Of a stretch of 64,000 nucleotides of DNA, positions 18,101 to 25,354 are shown one piece after another; within the stretch, counting starts at the first letter, position 1, and every line of letters starts with the position of its first letter. The DNA comes from CAYUCJ01 sp049282265 (GTDB lineage Bacteria; Desulfobacterota; DSM-4660; Desulfatiglandales; Desulfatiglandaceae). The notes under the pieces were generated by a model. The model ran no database searches. It had not been told where the DNA came from and saw only the letters and a program-made list of their open reading frames with translations. The position numbers were made by a program, and so were the translations under genes. The stretch spans positions 62,001 through 126,000 of the forward strand of contig JBAPTR010000199.1 of NCBI GenBank assembly GCA_049282265.1, written 5' to 3'.

Positions 18101-18198
18101 CCCTGATTGTAAGAAATGAACGCGGAAAACCCATGATTGATGAAGATATTTCGCAGCTCAAGAAATGCTGGAATGAGCCATTTGGAGATCTGACATGA
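15193..18198 (+). CDS. purL: Phosphoribosylformylglycinamidine synthase, PurS-PurL fusion
   Basis: Purine step 4: FGAR to FGAM, ATP-dependent. The protein has 1001 residues, longer than small PurL (about 730) and shorter than large PurL (about 1300). Residues 1-155 look like two consecutive PurS-type halves (one opening RLEIRLKPDL, the other WLIWVGFRPGVRD). The rest is the catalytic region (ARSDHCNHNTFKG, ITGETHNSPSN, GGGLSSSVGESALFSNGCR). The glutaminase domain is encoded separately by purQ, overlapping by 4 bp. Neither the ATG at 15193 nor the one at 15205 has a clear ribosome site. Confidence 0.94.
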   Translation: MGFVMLSRLEIRLKPDLRDAEGEGIRRKARQYFGLEVDDIRVIRVITLETSLNEDQLEKVRADIFTNPVADTSSYGPLAGDFDWLIWVGFRPGVRDTAGSTAVEAIEDLLGQRFVQNEAVYTSRLYEIRGNLGREQMEKIANELLANDIIQQWKVFSGKDWNPDVGIGYPVPKVILDHDPQVTTISIDSDQTLKQLSEKRNLALQETDIPVIRHYFLREDIIEERRRVGLDLPTDVELEYISQARSDHCNHNTFKGLFHYHDLVTGHHETVDNLFKTCIEKPTLEIKEKRDWVISVLWDNAGVARFDDDHYYVITGETHNSPSNMEAYGGAITGIVGIYRDPMGTGKGAKLILGLYGYCVGPRDYEGELKPHLHPRRLLDGIIEGVRDGGNKSGIPTPYGLLLFDESYLGKCLVFVTALGLMPAKVGNQSSHEKAVHPGDLIVMSGGQVGKDGIHGVTAASETFSEHTPAGHVQIGDPYTQKKMHDFLLEARDEGLIAFITDNGGGGLSSSVGESALFSNGCRVNLDSVPLKYEGLDQWEIWISESQERMTIAVDPANLDRFMKLSEKHSVDSTVIGEYNDSGILQLSYKGKVCAHVHMDLLKSDFPQWEFDAEWNPPETRGLAEPVISEPERHGEILKSILCRPNICARDWISRQYDHEVQGGSVVKPLVGIHRDIPSDACVIRPILDSTKGLAVSQALNPCYSKIDTYPMVAATIDEAVRKVVAVGGDPEQMGGVDNFCWPTIQYHPRRNPDGKYKAAQLVRANWALRDYCLAYGIPLLSGKDSMYIDGNLEGPFGERRKISGLPTLLFTVSTVIEDVRKCVTMDVKFPGDLLYVLGETRNELGGSEYYQMMHALGLNVPTVDAKAFFPLYRALHRAMLEDLVTSSHAISRGGLAVHLALTAMGGDLGLDVHLDAVPGSSGLEAAQVLYSESCGRFLVTVDPSRKSRFEGYFSGMRFREIGVVTPVPSLIVRNERGKPMIDEDISQLKKCWNEPFGDLT

Positions 18199-19019
18199 CA
18201 TCCGTAAAGGCATTGGTGCTTACCGGTTATGGATTGAATTGTGATTACGAGACGGATTACGCTCTTCGTCTTGCCGGGGCCGAGTCCTCAAGGGTACATA
18301 TTAACGAAGTGATTTCCGGATACGGGAGCAATTTAGAGGACTTTCAAATTCTTGTTTTCGGAGGGGGCTTCAGCTGGGGTGATGACCACGGTGCGGGCGT
18401 CCTCATGGCGTCCAAGCTCAAACGGCATCTCGGGGACGATATTGCCCGTTTTATCGATGACGGGAAGCTCATCCTCGGAATTTGCAACGGCTTTCAATGT
18501 CTTGTGAACCTGGGTCTTCTTCCCGCCTTTGATGACCGTTATGATGAGCGGCGGACTGCCCTCGCCTGCAATGATAGCGGAAATTTTATCAACACCTGGG
18601 TCAAGCTGAAAATCAACACGGATTCTCCGTGTATATTTACGAGGGGTCTTTCAACCATCGATCTCCCCGTAAGACACGGCGAAGGGAAGTTTTTTGCCTC
18701 GGAAGAAGACCTCATGCGCCTTTTCAAGGATAATCAGGTGGTGCTTCAGTACGCCGATCCCGAAGGTGACGAGGCCCGGGGCGCATGGCCCTGGAATCCC
18801 AACGGCTCTCTTCGGGACATTGCCGGAATCTGTGACTCCACGGGAAGGGTATTCGGACTCATGCCCCATCCGGAGGCCTTTAATCACTCCACGAACCATC
18901 CCGAATGGACCCGACGAAAACAGGAACTTCTCCGCCGGGGGGAGGCCTTCCATTCTGAAGAGGGGCAGGGCATCCTGATCTTCAGGAATGCCGTTGAATA
19001 TCTAGCCTCGACCCTGTAG
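18195..19019 (+). CDS. purQ: Phosphoribosylformylglycinamidine synthase glutaminase subunit PurQ
   Basis: Class I glutamine amidotransferase supplying ammonia to PurL. The catalytic Cys lies in LGICNGFQCL near residue 97, and the His/Glu pair is in GLMPHPEAFNH near 221. At 274 residues it is longer than usual PurQ (about 230) and resembles the C-terminal domain of large PurL. It overlaps purL by ATGA. Confidence 0.94.
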   Translation: MTSVKALVLTGYGLNCDYETDYALRLAGAESSRVHINEVISGYGSNLEDFQILVFGGGFSWGDDHGAGVLMASKLKRHLGDDIARFIDDGKLILGICNGFQCLVNLGLLPAFDDRYDERRTALACNDSGNFINTWVKLKINTDSPCIFTRGLSTIDLPVRHGEGKFFASEEDLMRLFKDNQVVLQYADPEGDEARGAWPWNPNGSLRDIAGICDSTGRVFGLMPHPEAFNHSTNHPEWTRRKQELLRRGEAFHSEEGQGILIFRNAVEYLASTL

Positions 19020-19166
19020 GCTTCTGTTATTCCCTTTGGGGTTCCGTTCTAACCCGGATGTCTCATCCCGTTATGCGCGGGACTGTGACGAAGGAAATTT
19101 CTCTTGACCCACCCTCACCCTTGTAGTATGTCTATTTTTTGAAACCGCTTGAGAGGAGATAGTGCT

Positions 19167-19307
19167 ATGAGTTCTAATATGAAAAAACTGAAACTTGTCC
19201 GGGCAAGGAGGTCAAGACCCAACAAGAAGAATATTAAGACCTCTATGATGAGGCTCCAGGAAAACCATGCGGCCTTGAAGGCCCTGGAAGAAAAGAGAGA
19301 GGACTGA
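19167..19307 (+). CDS. Small basic protein, 46 residues
   Basis: Too short for most gene callers. ATG at 19167 follows AGGAG with eight bases between, and the frame ends at TGA 45 bp before a clean terminator. The product opens MSSNMKKLKLVRARRSRPNK, strongly basic, and ends in a Glu/Lys-rich helix (LKALEEKRED). Such composition fits a nucleic-acid- or ribosome-associated peptide, but no family was recognised. The site, size and terminator argue that it is a real transcription unit or the end of the purLQ operon. Confidence 0.65.
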   Translation: MSSNMKKLKLVRARRSRPNKKNIKTSMMRLQENHAALKALEEKRED

Positions 19308-19351
19308 ATCCGAAGGGTCTTTCCCTTCAGAAACGTCTTTTCAAATCCGAT

Positions 19352-19377
19352 CCGCTTCCCTGGAAGCGGTTTTTTTT
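19352..19377 (+). terminator. Rho-independent terminator after the small basic gene
   Basis: Stem CCGCTTC/GAAGCGG with loop CCTG, followed by eight T. Confidence 0.85.
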
Positions 19378-19390
19378 GATCCCTTCTTGA

Positions 19391-19525
19391 TGGAACCGTA
19401 AAAAGTCCGGTCCTCAGGACTTTTTACTCAAGGAGATCGAAAAGTGTGATTTTTGATCTTCTTACAAATCAACGGGTTGCCATGCACCCCATTGACTTGC
19501 GCGCCCGTCCATGGGCACGATGATG
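19391..19525 (-). repeat. Accessory repeat module with two hairpins (second copy)
   Basis: Reverse complement of the module at 11197-11331, over about 135 bp with few differences: GTAAAAAGTCC/GGACTTTTTAC is intact, while the second hairpin has decayed (AAGATCAAAAATC against AGATCGAAAA). It adjoins copy D. Confidence 0.8.
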
Positions 19526-19811
19526 ACTTCTAACTAAGTCGTCTCATCCGCCGGAGTCAAGGAGCCGAACCTGACACTCTTTTTCGGACCCTTTCTAAAC
19601 ACTTCGGAGGGAATGGACGCCGAATTGGGGTTTAGCGTAAATTCATAGAAGCGCGTGGGGTTTGGAGACGTAAACCCCAAATAGTCGTCCATGTCAGTGT
19701 TTGGTGCAAGTGCACCATGAGAAAGGGTCTGAAAAAGAGTGTCAGGTTCGGCTCCTCTTCGTAACTCATAGGCTGCCGCTTGCGGCATAAACCAGCTTTT
19801 TACAAAGCCAT
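19526..19811. repeat. Dispersed palindromic repeat, copy D, near-perfect palindrome
   Basis: Outer arms 19561-19596 and 19720-19755 match as inverted repeats at 35 of 36 positions. Inner arms 19613-19634 and 19671-19692 match with few mismatches. Both ends carry the right-hand tail type of the family, so orientation cannot be assigned. The right tail (GGCTGCCGCTTGCGGCATAA) ends 45 bp before the thiolase start. Confidence 0.87.
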
Positions 19812-19853
19812 CCTTCTTTGTTGAGATTCGGGAAGTCCCGGAAAGGAGTCGTC

Positions 19854-21107
19854 ATGAAAGAAGTCGTTATCGTTTCAGCCTGCCGCACGGCAGTCGGCGC
19901 TTTTGGAGGAACCCTTCGCGATCTCAACGCCGCCCTTCTTGGAAGTATCACCATGAAAGAGGCCGTCAGGCGAGCGGGTGTCGATCCGGCCCTTATTGAT
20001 GACGTCCGATATGGTTGTTGTGTTGAGCCGGCGGATGCCTTGAATGTGGCACGCGTATCCGCCCTCATGGCCGGCATTCCCGACACGGTTCCTGCGGTGA
20101 CAGTCAACCGCGTCTGCATTTCCGGGATGGAGGCGGCCGTTTCCGGAATGGCCATGATTCAGGCCGACCTAGCCGATATCATCCTGGCCGGAGGTGTGGA
20201 ACACATGTCCGGTATCCCCTACTCGGTTCCCAACGCACGATGGGGCTGTCGTCTCCAGGATCATGTGTTTGTGGACAACATGATCCATGCACTCCACTGC
20301 GGATCCCATCTGATTCCCCACCCGGAGGATGGTCCTGTAAAAGAAGGCATGCCTCTCGAACTCTTCAAAGGCAAACCTTACATCATGGGACACACGGCTG
20401 AATTTATCGCCCAACTCCACAACATCAGCAGGGAAGAGATGGATGAAGTGGCCCTTCGGAGTCACAACAACGCGGAGAGGGCCACTCAAGAGGGCTTTTT
20501 CAGCGAAGAGATCGTACCCATAGAGGTCCCCCAGAAAAAGAAACGGCCCCCCGTTGTTTTTGACAAAGACGAGCATTTTCGCCCTGGGCTCACCATGGAA
20601 GACCTAAAGAAACTGCCACCGGCCTTTGTTCCCAAGATCGGGAAGGTGACGGCAGGGAATTCCTCTGGAATCAACGACGGGTCCAGCGGCATGGTCATCA
20701 TGTCCGCGGAAAAGGCGCGTGATCTGGGCATCAAACCCATCGCCAAAATCCGCGCCGTGGGTCGGGGCGGATGCCATCCATCCGTCATGGGCCTGAGCCC
20801 GGTGCCCGCGGTCAGGAACCTCCTGGAAAAGAATCCGGACATCAAACTGGAAGATTTTGAACTCATTGAAGTTAATGAGGCGTTCGCCGCCCAATACATC
20901 GCCTGCGAAAGAGAATTGGGCCTCAATCGCGAAATAACCAACATCAACGGCTCCGGAATCGGTCTCGGGCACCCCGTGGGATCGACCGGGTGCAGAATCA
21001 TGGTCACTCTGATCTATGGCATGAAGAAGCACGGTAAGGGCCTTGGACTCGCGACCCTTTGTGGCGGAGGCGGGGTCTCCATGGCGTGTGCGCTGGAGAT
21101 GGTCTAA
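19854..21107 (+). CDS. Thiolase family acetyl-CoA acyltransferase
   Basis: 417 residues from the ATG preceded by AAAGGAG. The catalytic set is present: Cys88 (NRVCISGMEA), His373 (GLGHPVGSTG) and Cys403 (LCGGGG), with NEAFA between. It cleaves 3-ketoacyl-CoA with CoA or condenses two acetyl-CoA. It stands alone behind repeat D. In this genome a thiolase is needed for fatty acid and 3-oxopimeloyl-CoA breakdown; which substrate this one uses cannot be read from the sequence. Confidence 0.92.
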   Translation: MKEVVIVSACRTAVGAFGGTLRDLNAALLGSITMKEAVRRAGVDPALIDDVRYGCCVEPADALNVARVSALMAGIPDTVPAVTVNRVCISGMEAAVSGMAMIQADLADIILAGGVEHMSGIPYSVPNARWGCRLQDHVFVDNMIHALHCGSHLIPHPEDGPVKEGMPLELFKGKPYIMGHTAEFIAQLHNISREEMDEVALRSHNNAERATQEGFFSEEIVPIEVPQKKKRPPVVFDKDEHFRPGLTMEDLKKLPPAFVPKIGKVTAGNSSGINDGSSGMVIMSAEKARDLGIKPIAKIRAVGRGGCHPSVMGLSPVPAVRNLLEKNPDIKLEDFELIEVNEAFAAQYIACERELGLNREITNINGSGIGLGHPVGSTGCRIMVTLIYGMKKHGKGLGLATLCGGGGVSMACALEMV

Positions 21108-21114
21108 TTGTTCT

Positions 21115-21885
21115 TCATGAAAGGTAGGCTAATGTCTTCAGGCGTTTTTCGATTCGGTATGCGATGTGCTGCTTCAGGACGGGTTGGAGTTCCTGCAGCA
21201 CATTGGCGCCCAAATCAAATGATTCGTTCTCAGGCCACCATCCCGATTGAAGGCCTTCCAGAAAGTTCACGCTGATCGGACCCAGTCCCGGTGAACCGGC
21301 TGTTTCACGTTCACACTTGAGACAGGCAATCCCTCCTCTCGCACACTGAAAAGCAGCCCTCCCCTCCCCGTGATAAGGCCGCCCGCATCTGCAGCATTTG
21401 TCGAGCTGGATACGAAATCCTCCGAGGGTCATGGCCCTGGCTTCAAACAAGGCGCGAATAACGGCCCCGTTCACACCTTCATGTAATGCATTAAATACTT
21501 TACTTAACAATTTAAACATATTGGCATCCGGGACATTAACCGGAAAGAGCATTTCGGTCAGCTCCACCAGGTAGCCGGCAAGGGAAACCAACGTATAGTC
21601 GGATCGGAGAGAAGGAAAATTCTCGAGGAGTTTGCCGGAATGTAGAAAGTAGAAGTCATATCCCGGCTTGATGGAATATTCCAGACTGGAAAGGGAAAAG
21701 AGATCCAGGCAGTTGACAAATCGTTTTCGGCTCCTCCGTGCACCCTTGGCAATGCCCTTCAAGCGACCTTTTTCAGCCGTAAAAAAGGTGACAATGAGAT
21801 CCGACTCACCAACTTCTCTGGTGCGCAGGATAATGGAAGGAGATACCTGTGCGTTCATGACATGATAGCCGGTTGGGCATTCCAT
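21115..21885 (-). CDS. recO: DNA repair protein RecO
   Basis: 256 residues, with an N-terminal OB fold (SIILRTREVGESDLIVTFF) and a C4 zinc finger (CCRCG ... CLKC). RecO loads RecA with RecR in the RecFOR pathway. The alternative start MNAQVSPS at 21858 is closer to the family's usual N-terminus; neither start has a clear ribosome site. It converges on the thiolase gene with 7 bp between. Confidence 0.92.
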   Translation of the reverse strand: MECPTGYHVMNAQVSPSIILRTREVGESDLIVTFFTAEKGRLKGIAKGARRSRKRFVNCLDLFSLSSLEYSIKPGYDFYFLHSGKLLENFPSLRSDYTLVSLAGYLVELTEMLFPVNVPDANMFKLLSKVFNALHEGVNGAVIRALFEARAMTLGGFRIQLDKCCRCGRPYHGEGRAAFQCARGGIACLKCERETAGSPGLGPISVNFLEGLQSGWWPENESFDLGANVLQELQPVLKQHIAYRIEKRLKTLAYLS

Positions 21886-21911
21886 ACCGGTTTGGCTGTT
21901 TCAGAAGTCTT

Positions 21912-22185
21912 GCAACGAAGTCCCGTTATTCGCTGGAACTCAGGAGCGGATCCTGAGGGTCTTTTTCGGACGCTTTCTCATAGTGCACATGGCTCGGGGC
22001 TTCGACATGGATGACTATTTGGGGTTCACGCCTCCCAAACCCTACGCAACACCAGTGTGTACCGCTAAACCCCAAATGGGCGTCCATCCCCTCCGGAGTG
22101 TTTAGAAAGCGTCCGAAAAAGAGTGTCAGGGCCTGCTCCCGTTCGTTGCTTGTAGCCGCTGTTTGCGGTATGAGGCAGCTTCCTA
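21912..22185 (+). repeat. Dispersed palindromic repeat, copy E
   Basis: Full copy between recO and an acyl-CoA ligase gene, both on the minus strand. Inner arms lie at 22007-22028 and 22066-22087. The outer arms CTTTTTCGGACGCTTTCT and AGAAAGCGTCCGAAAAAG are a perfect 18-bp match as inverted repeats. Confidence 0.85.
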
Positions 22186-22195
22186 CACCGTGGAT

Positions 22196-23719
22196 CTACT
22201 GCTCCCCCCCGTAAAGTTCCTTGATCTTGGCCCTGTCAGGGCTGCCATCCTTTTGAAGAGGGAATTCAGTCACGAACTGGACGTACCGTGGCTTCTTGTA
22301 TCTTGCAATGCGCCCTCCCACGAATTCGATGAGTTCCGTCGCCTCGAGTCGCTGGCCTGACTTCAGACGGCAGACGGCCTTTATCCCCTCCTTCCATTTG
22401 GGGTCAGGTACGCCGAAAACCACGGTGGCGTCAATGGCCGGGTGCTCCAGAATGACTTTCTCGACCTCGGCAGGATAGACATTCTCCCCGCCCGGCTTGA
22501 TCAGTTCTTTTTCCGCTTTTCGGCCGGCGTACCACAGGAAACCTTTCTCATCAAAGCGACCGAGGTCCCCTGTGTGGTGTCTCCCCCCTCTGAAGGTGTG
22601 CGCGCTGTCTTCAGGAAGGTTCCAATATCCCTTGAAGACCATGGGTCCCTTGACTGTTATCTCGCCCACTTCTCCGGCTGATACCGGCAGATCATCATCA
22701 CCCACGAGTCGCACATCAGCTAGGGGAAACATTCTCCCAGCGGATCCCGGTCTCTCATTGTAAGAAGTGAGGGTGGCAAAGCCTGAGGTTTCCGTCTGGC
22801 CGTAGAGGCAGTAAAAAGTTCCACCGGTTATTTCCTGGTATTGTTCAATGACTTCCGGTGATTCCAGGCCCAGGACCGCCCGCAGGGAACTGATATTCCC
22901 TTTGGTTTTCGCGTGTTCATCGAGGATCGAGGAAAGAATGGGCGCAAAATCAAACATGAAGGAGACCTTGCGTTCAAGTATCAAGTCCAGTGCCTTTTTC
23001 GCGTCGAATTTGCTCATATTGACATTGACAGCCCCCGCATGGAAGCTGGAGGTGGCCATAAAAAGGCCTCCCACATGAAACAAGGGCAACAGGTTGAGGT
23101 GTACATCTTCATGCGTTAAATTACACAACCACCCGAAATGCATGTCAATGCACAGTCCATTGCCGTGGCTTAACAGGGCACCTCTGGGTCTCCCTGCCAC
23201 GGCGGCCGTGTGGATAATCACAAATCCATCGTCAGAGGAAACTTCAGCAGGCACAAAATCCTCTCCAGCATCCAGCAGACTTGCGAAATCTTCGGGCCCT
23301 TTTCCTCCAGTGCCCATGGCAATAAAGTGCTCCACAGAAGGGAGATCGTTTCTCAGCAATTGAATGATCTCCTGGAACGAATCGTCGGCAAAAACCATTT
23401 TGGGTTCGCAATCATTCAGGTTGTATTTCATCTCCTCTGCCGAGAGTCGCCAGTTAATGGGCAGCACGATGGCGCCTAAGGCCGCCACCGCCCCGTAGAT
23501 CAGGAAATACTCAAGGCTGTTCTTGGCCAGTACACCCAACCGGTCGCCTTTTTGAATCCCTTTCTTCTGGAGACCGGCAGCCAATCTGTCCACCTGTTTC
23601 TTGTATCCGGCAAACGTGATCGTCCTGCCGTCATCCACCTCAAACCAGGCGTCATAATCTGCGAAAGAAACGGCGTTTCGTCTGATGACGTCATAGAAGG
23701 TAAAATCGCTGAGTCCCAT
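22196..23719 (-). CDS. AMP-binding acyl-CoA synthetase-like protein
   Basis: A 507-residue member of the ANL superfamily: N-terminal AMP-binding domain, CLYGQTETSG motif, HHTGDLGRFDEKGFLWYAGR hinge region, and the C-terminal PAEVEKV segment. Two deviations stand out. The phosphate loop, normally YTSGTTGxPKG, reads HTAAVAGRPRG, and the C-terminal catalytic-Lys region reads QKDGSPDRAKI instead of a Gly-Lys motif. Activity may be changed or lost. A terminator upstream separates it from the ABC operon. The natural substrate is unknown. Confidence 0.85.
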   Translation of the reverse strand: MGLSDFTFYDVIRRNAVSFADYDAWFEVDDGRTITFAGYKKQVDRLAAGLQKKGIQKGDRLGVLAKNSLEYFLIYGAVAALGAIVLPINWRLSAEEMKYNLNDCEPKMVFADDSFQEIIQLLRNDLPSVEHFIAMGTGGKGPEDFASLLDAGEDFVPAEVSSDDGFVIIHTAAVAGRPRGALLSHGNGLCIDMHFGWLCNLTHEDVHLNLLPLFHVGGLFMATSSFHAGAVNVNMSKFDAKKALDLILERKVSFMFDFAPILSSILDEHAKTKGNISSLRAVLGLESPEVIEQYQEITGGTFYCLYGQTETSGFATLTSYNERPGSAGRMFPLADVRLVGDDDLPVSAGEVGEITVKGPMVFKGYWNLPEDSAHTFRGGRHHTGDLGRFDEKGFLWYAGRKAEKELIKPGGENVYPAEVEKVILEHPAIDATVVFGVPDPKWKEGIKAVCRLKSGQRLEATELIEFVGGRIARYKKPRYVQFVTEFPLQKDGSPDRAKIKELYGGEQ

Positions 23720-23758
23720 GTCTCAAATCCCTTCAAAAAATCGCGAAGAACAAACAAT

Positions 23759-23801
23759 AAAAAAGGGTCAGGCCTCACTGCAGAATGCCAAGGCCTGACC
23801 C
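23759..23801 (-). terminator. Rho-independent terminator of the Liv operon
   Basis: A perfect 11-bp stem, GGGTCAGGCCT/AGGCCTGACCC, followed on the minus strand by six T. It lies just after the lipoprotein gene. Confidence 0.85.
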
Positions 23802-23816
23802 GTCACCAACACAGCT

Positions 23817-24413
23817 TTACTTCACTGTTCCTTCAAAGGGCAGGACCTTGACCATTCCGCCTGCCTTGAATGTAAAGGCGCCTTCGGCAACCTTCACTGG
23901 CACTGAATAGATAGGAACACCGTCCCACCATCTCTCCAGGGCTTGCCAGGCATTCCAGCCGCGCGCCTTCAGGGTGTAGCCTCCGGTTACGAGCAGGCTC
24001 AAAAGGGCCGAACGGACCGTAATCATAGTAGTACATCTCACCTGATCGGTCTTGCCCGCCGGCAGCCAGTATGAATCGTCATTATTGACGGTCACGACCT
24101 GGAATTCTTCGTCAAAGGCCACCGTGAAAGTTATCCCTTCCAGCAGTACGGGGTAGGGATTCGGATTTTGGATATCAAAAAGAAAGCTCATGGGAAGTGG
24201 AGCCCCCCTGTCCCCGGCCTTGCCTTTTGTTGGTTTGACCTTGCTTGAAAAATACCAATAGCCGTCATATTGAGGCACTTCAAATGAATCCAATGTGATT
24301 TTGGGACTAAGAAAGTTTGCGGCAGTGGGCTTGGTCTGCATACCTGCGCAGGACGCAAGCACAAACGCCAGGGCAAACAGTATGACGGTCAAAAGAACCA
24401 GTTTTTTCTTCAT
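23817..24413 (-). CDS. Lipoprotein, unknown function
   Basis: 198 residues from the ATG at 24413, which has GGGAGG upstream. The signal peptide MKKKLVLLTVILFALAFVLA is followed by a lipobox ending SCAG, so it should be a lipid-anchored envelope protein. The mature part is about 180 residues of beta-rich sequence (SFLFDIQNPNPYPVLLEGIT), reminiscent of the LEA/WHy-type beta sandwich. It is the last gene of the Liv-type operon, ending at the terminator, and may assist substrate capture; this is inference. Confidence 0.8.
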   Translation of the reverse strand: MKKKLVLLTVILFALAFVLASCAGMQTKPTAANFLSPKITLDSFEVPQYDGYWYFSSKVKPTKGKAGDRGAPLPMSFLFDIQNPNPYPVLLEGITFTVAFDEEFQVVTVNNDDSYWLPAGKTDQVRCTTMITVRSALLSLLVTGGYTLKARGWNAWQALERWWDGVPIYSVPVKVAEGAFTFKAGGMVKVLPFEGTVK

Positions 24414-24506
24414 TGTAAAACCTCCCTTATTCAGATTCAGAACCAGGAATTCGGAAAGAAACATTCCATTCCGCCTTCCCCCTTCCGACTTGGAATTGGT
24501 TTCTGT

Positions 24507-25316
24507 TCAGGACAGCCACCTCTTTCTGCGTTTGTAATGTTTCACATCGCGAAAACTCTTTTTGCCACCCTTGTCACTGAGTCCCAGGTAAAAGTCCTTT
24601 ATATCCTCATTTGCGCTCAGTTTTTCAGCCGTATCATCCATCACGACCCTGCCTGTCTCCATAACATAGGCATAGGGGGCCACATTCAAAGCCAGCTTCA
24701 CGTTCTGCTCCACCAAAAAAATGGAGATACGCTGTTCTTTGTTGAGCTTCATGATGATATCAAAGATCTCGTGGATGAGCATGGGCGCCAGGCCCATGGA
24801 GGGTTCATCGAGCAATACCAGTTTGGGCTCGGTCATGAGTGCCCTGCCCACCACGGTCATCTGCTGCTCGCCGCCACTGACGAATCCGGCCGTTTCGGTC
24901 CGTTTTTCTCTCAGGCGTGGAAAGTAGTGATAGACCACTTCCAGGCCATCCTTGACCTTACCGGTCTTTCGCAGATGGGCTCCCACCTTGAGATTTTCTT
25001 CCACGGTCAGGTGCTCAAAGACCCTGCGACCTTCAATAACCTGGACGATCCCCATCTTGGCGATATTGGCCGCCTTATCGTGATGGATCTGCCGGCCTTC
25101 GAATTCAATGGCCCCATCGGTCACCTCTCCATCCTCCACCTTCAAGAGCCCGGAAATGGCCTTCAGGGTCGTGCTCTTTCCGGCTCCATTGGCCCCAAGC
25201 AGCGCAACGATGCCACCTCTGGGAACCTCGATGGAGACCCCTTTCAGGACCAGGATGACCTCGTGATATCGAACCTCAATATTCTTGATTTTCAATATGG
25301 CTTCTGCAGCTTCCAA
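24507..25316 (-). CDS. livF: Branched-chain-type ABC transporter ATPase LivF
   Basis: 269 residues with Walker A LLGANGAGKST, signature VSGGEQQM and Walker B LVLLDEPS. It pairs with LivG (30736-31557) and drives import through LivH and LivM. The C-terminus is extended by about 30 basic residues (KHYKRRKRW), unusual for the family. Substrate: see the periplasmic protein and the acyl-CoA ligase of the operon. Confidence 0.92.
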   Translation of the reverse strand: MEAAEAILKIKNIEVRYHEVILVLKGVSIEVPRGGIVALLGANGAGKSTTLKAISGLLKVEDGEVTDGAIEFEGRQIHHDKAANIAKMGIVQVIEGRRVFEHLTVEENLKVGAHLRKTGKVKDGLEVVYHYFPRLREKRTETAGFVSGGEQQMTVVGRALMTEPKLVLLDEPSMGLAPMLIHEIFDIIMKLNKEQRISIFLVEQNVKLALNVAPYAYVMETGRVVMDDTAEKLSANEDIKDFYLGLSDKGGKKSFRDVKHYKRRKRWLS

Positions 25317-25354
25317 GAGCTAAAGACCTCCAAGGAAATTAAATCAGGTTATGG

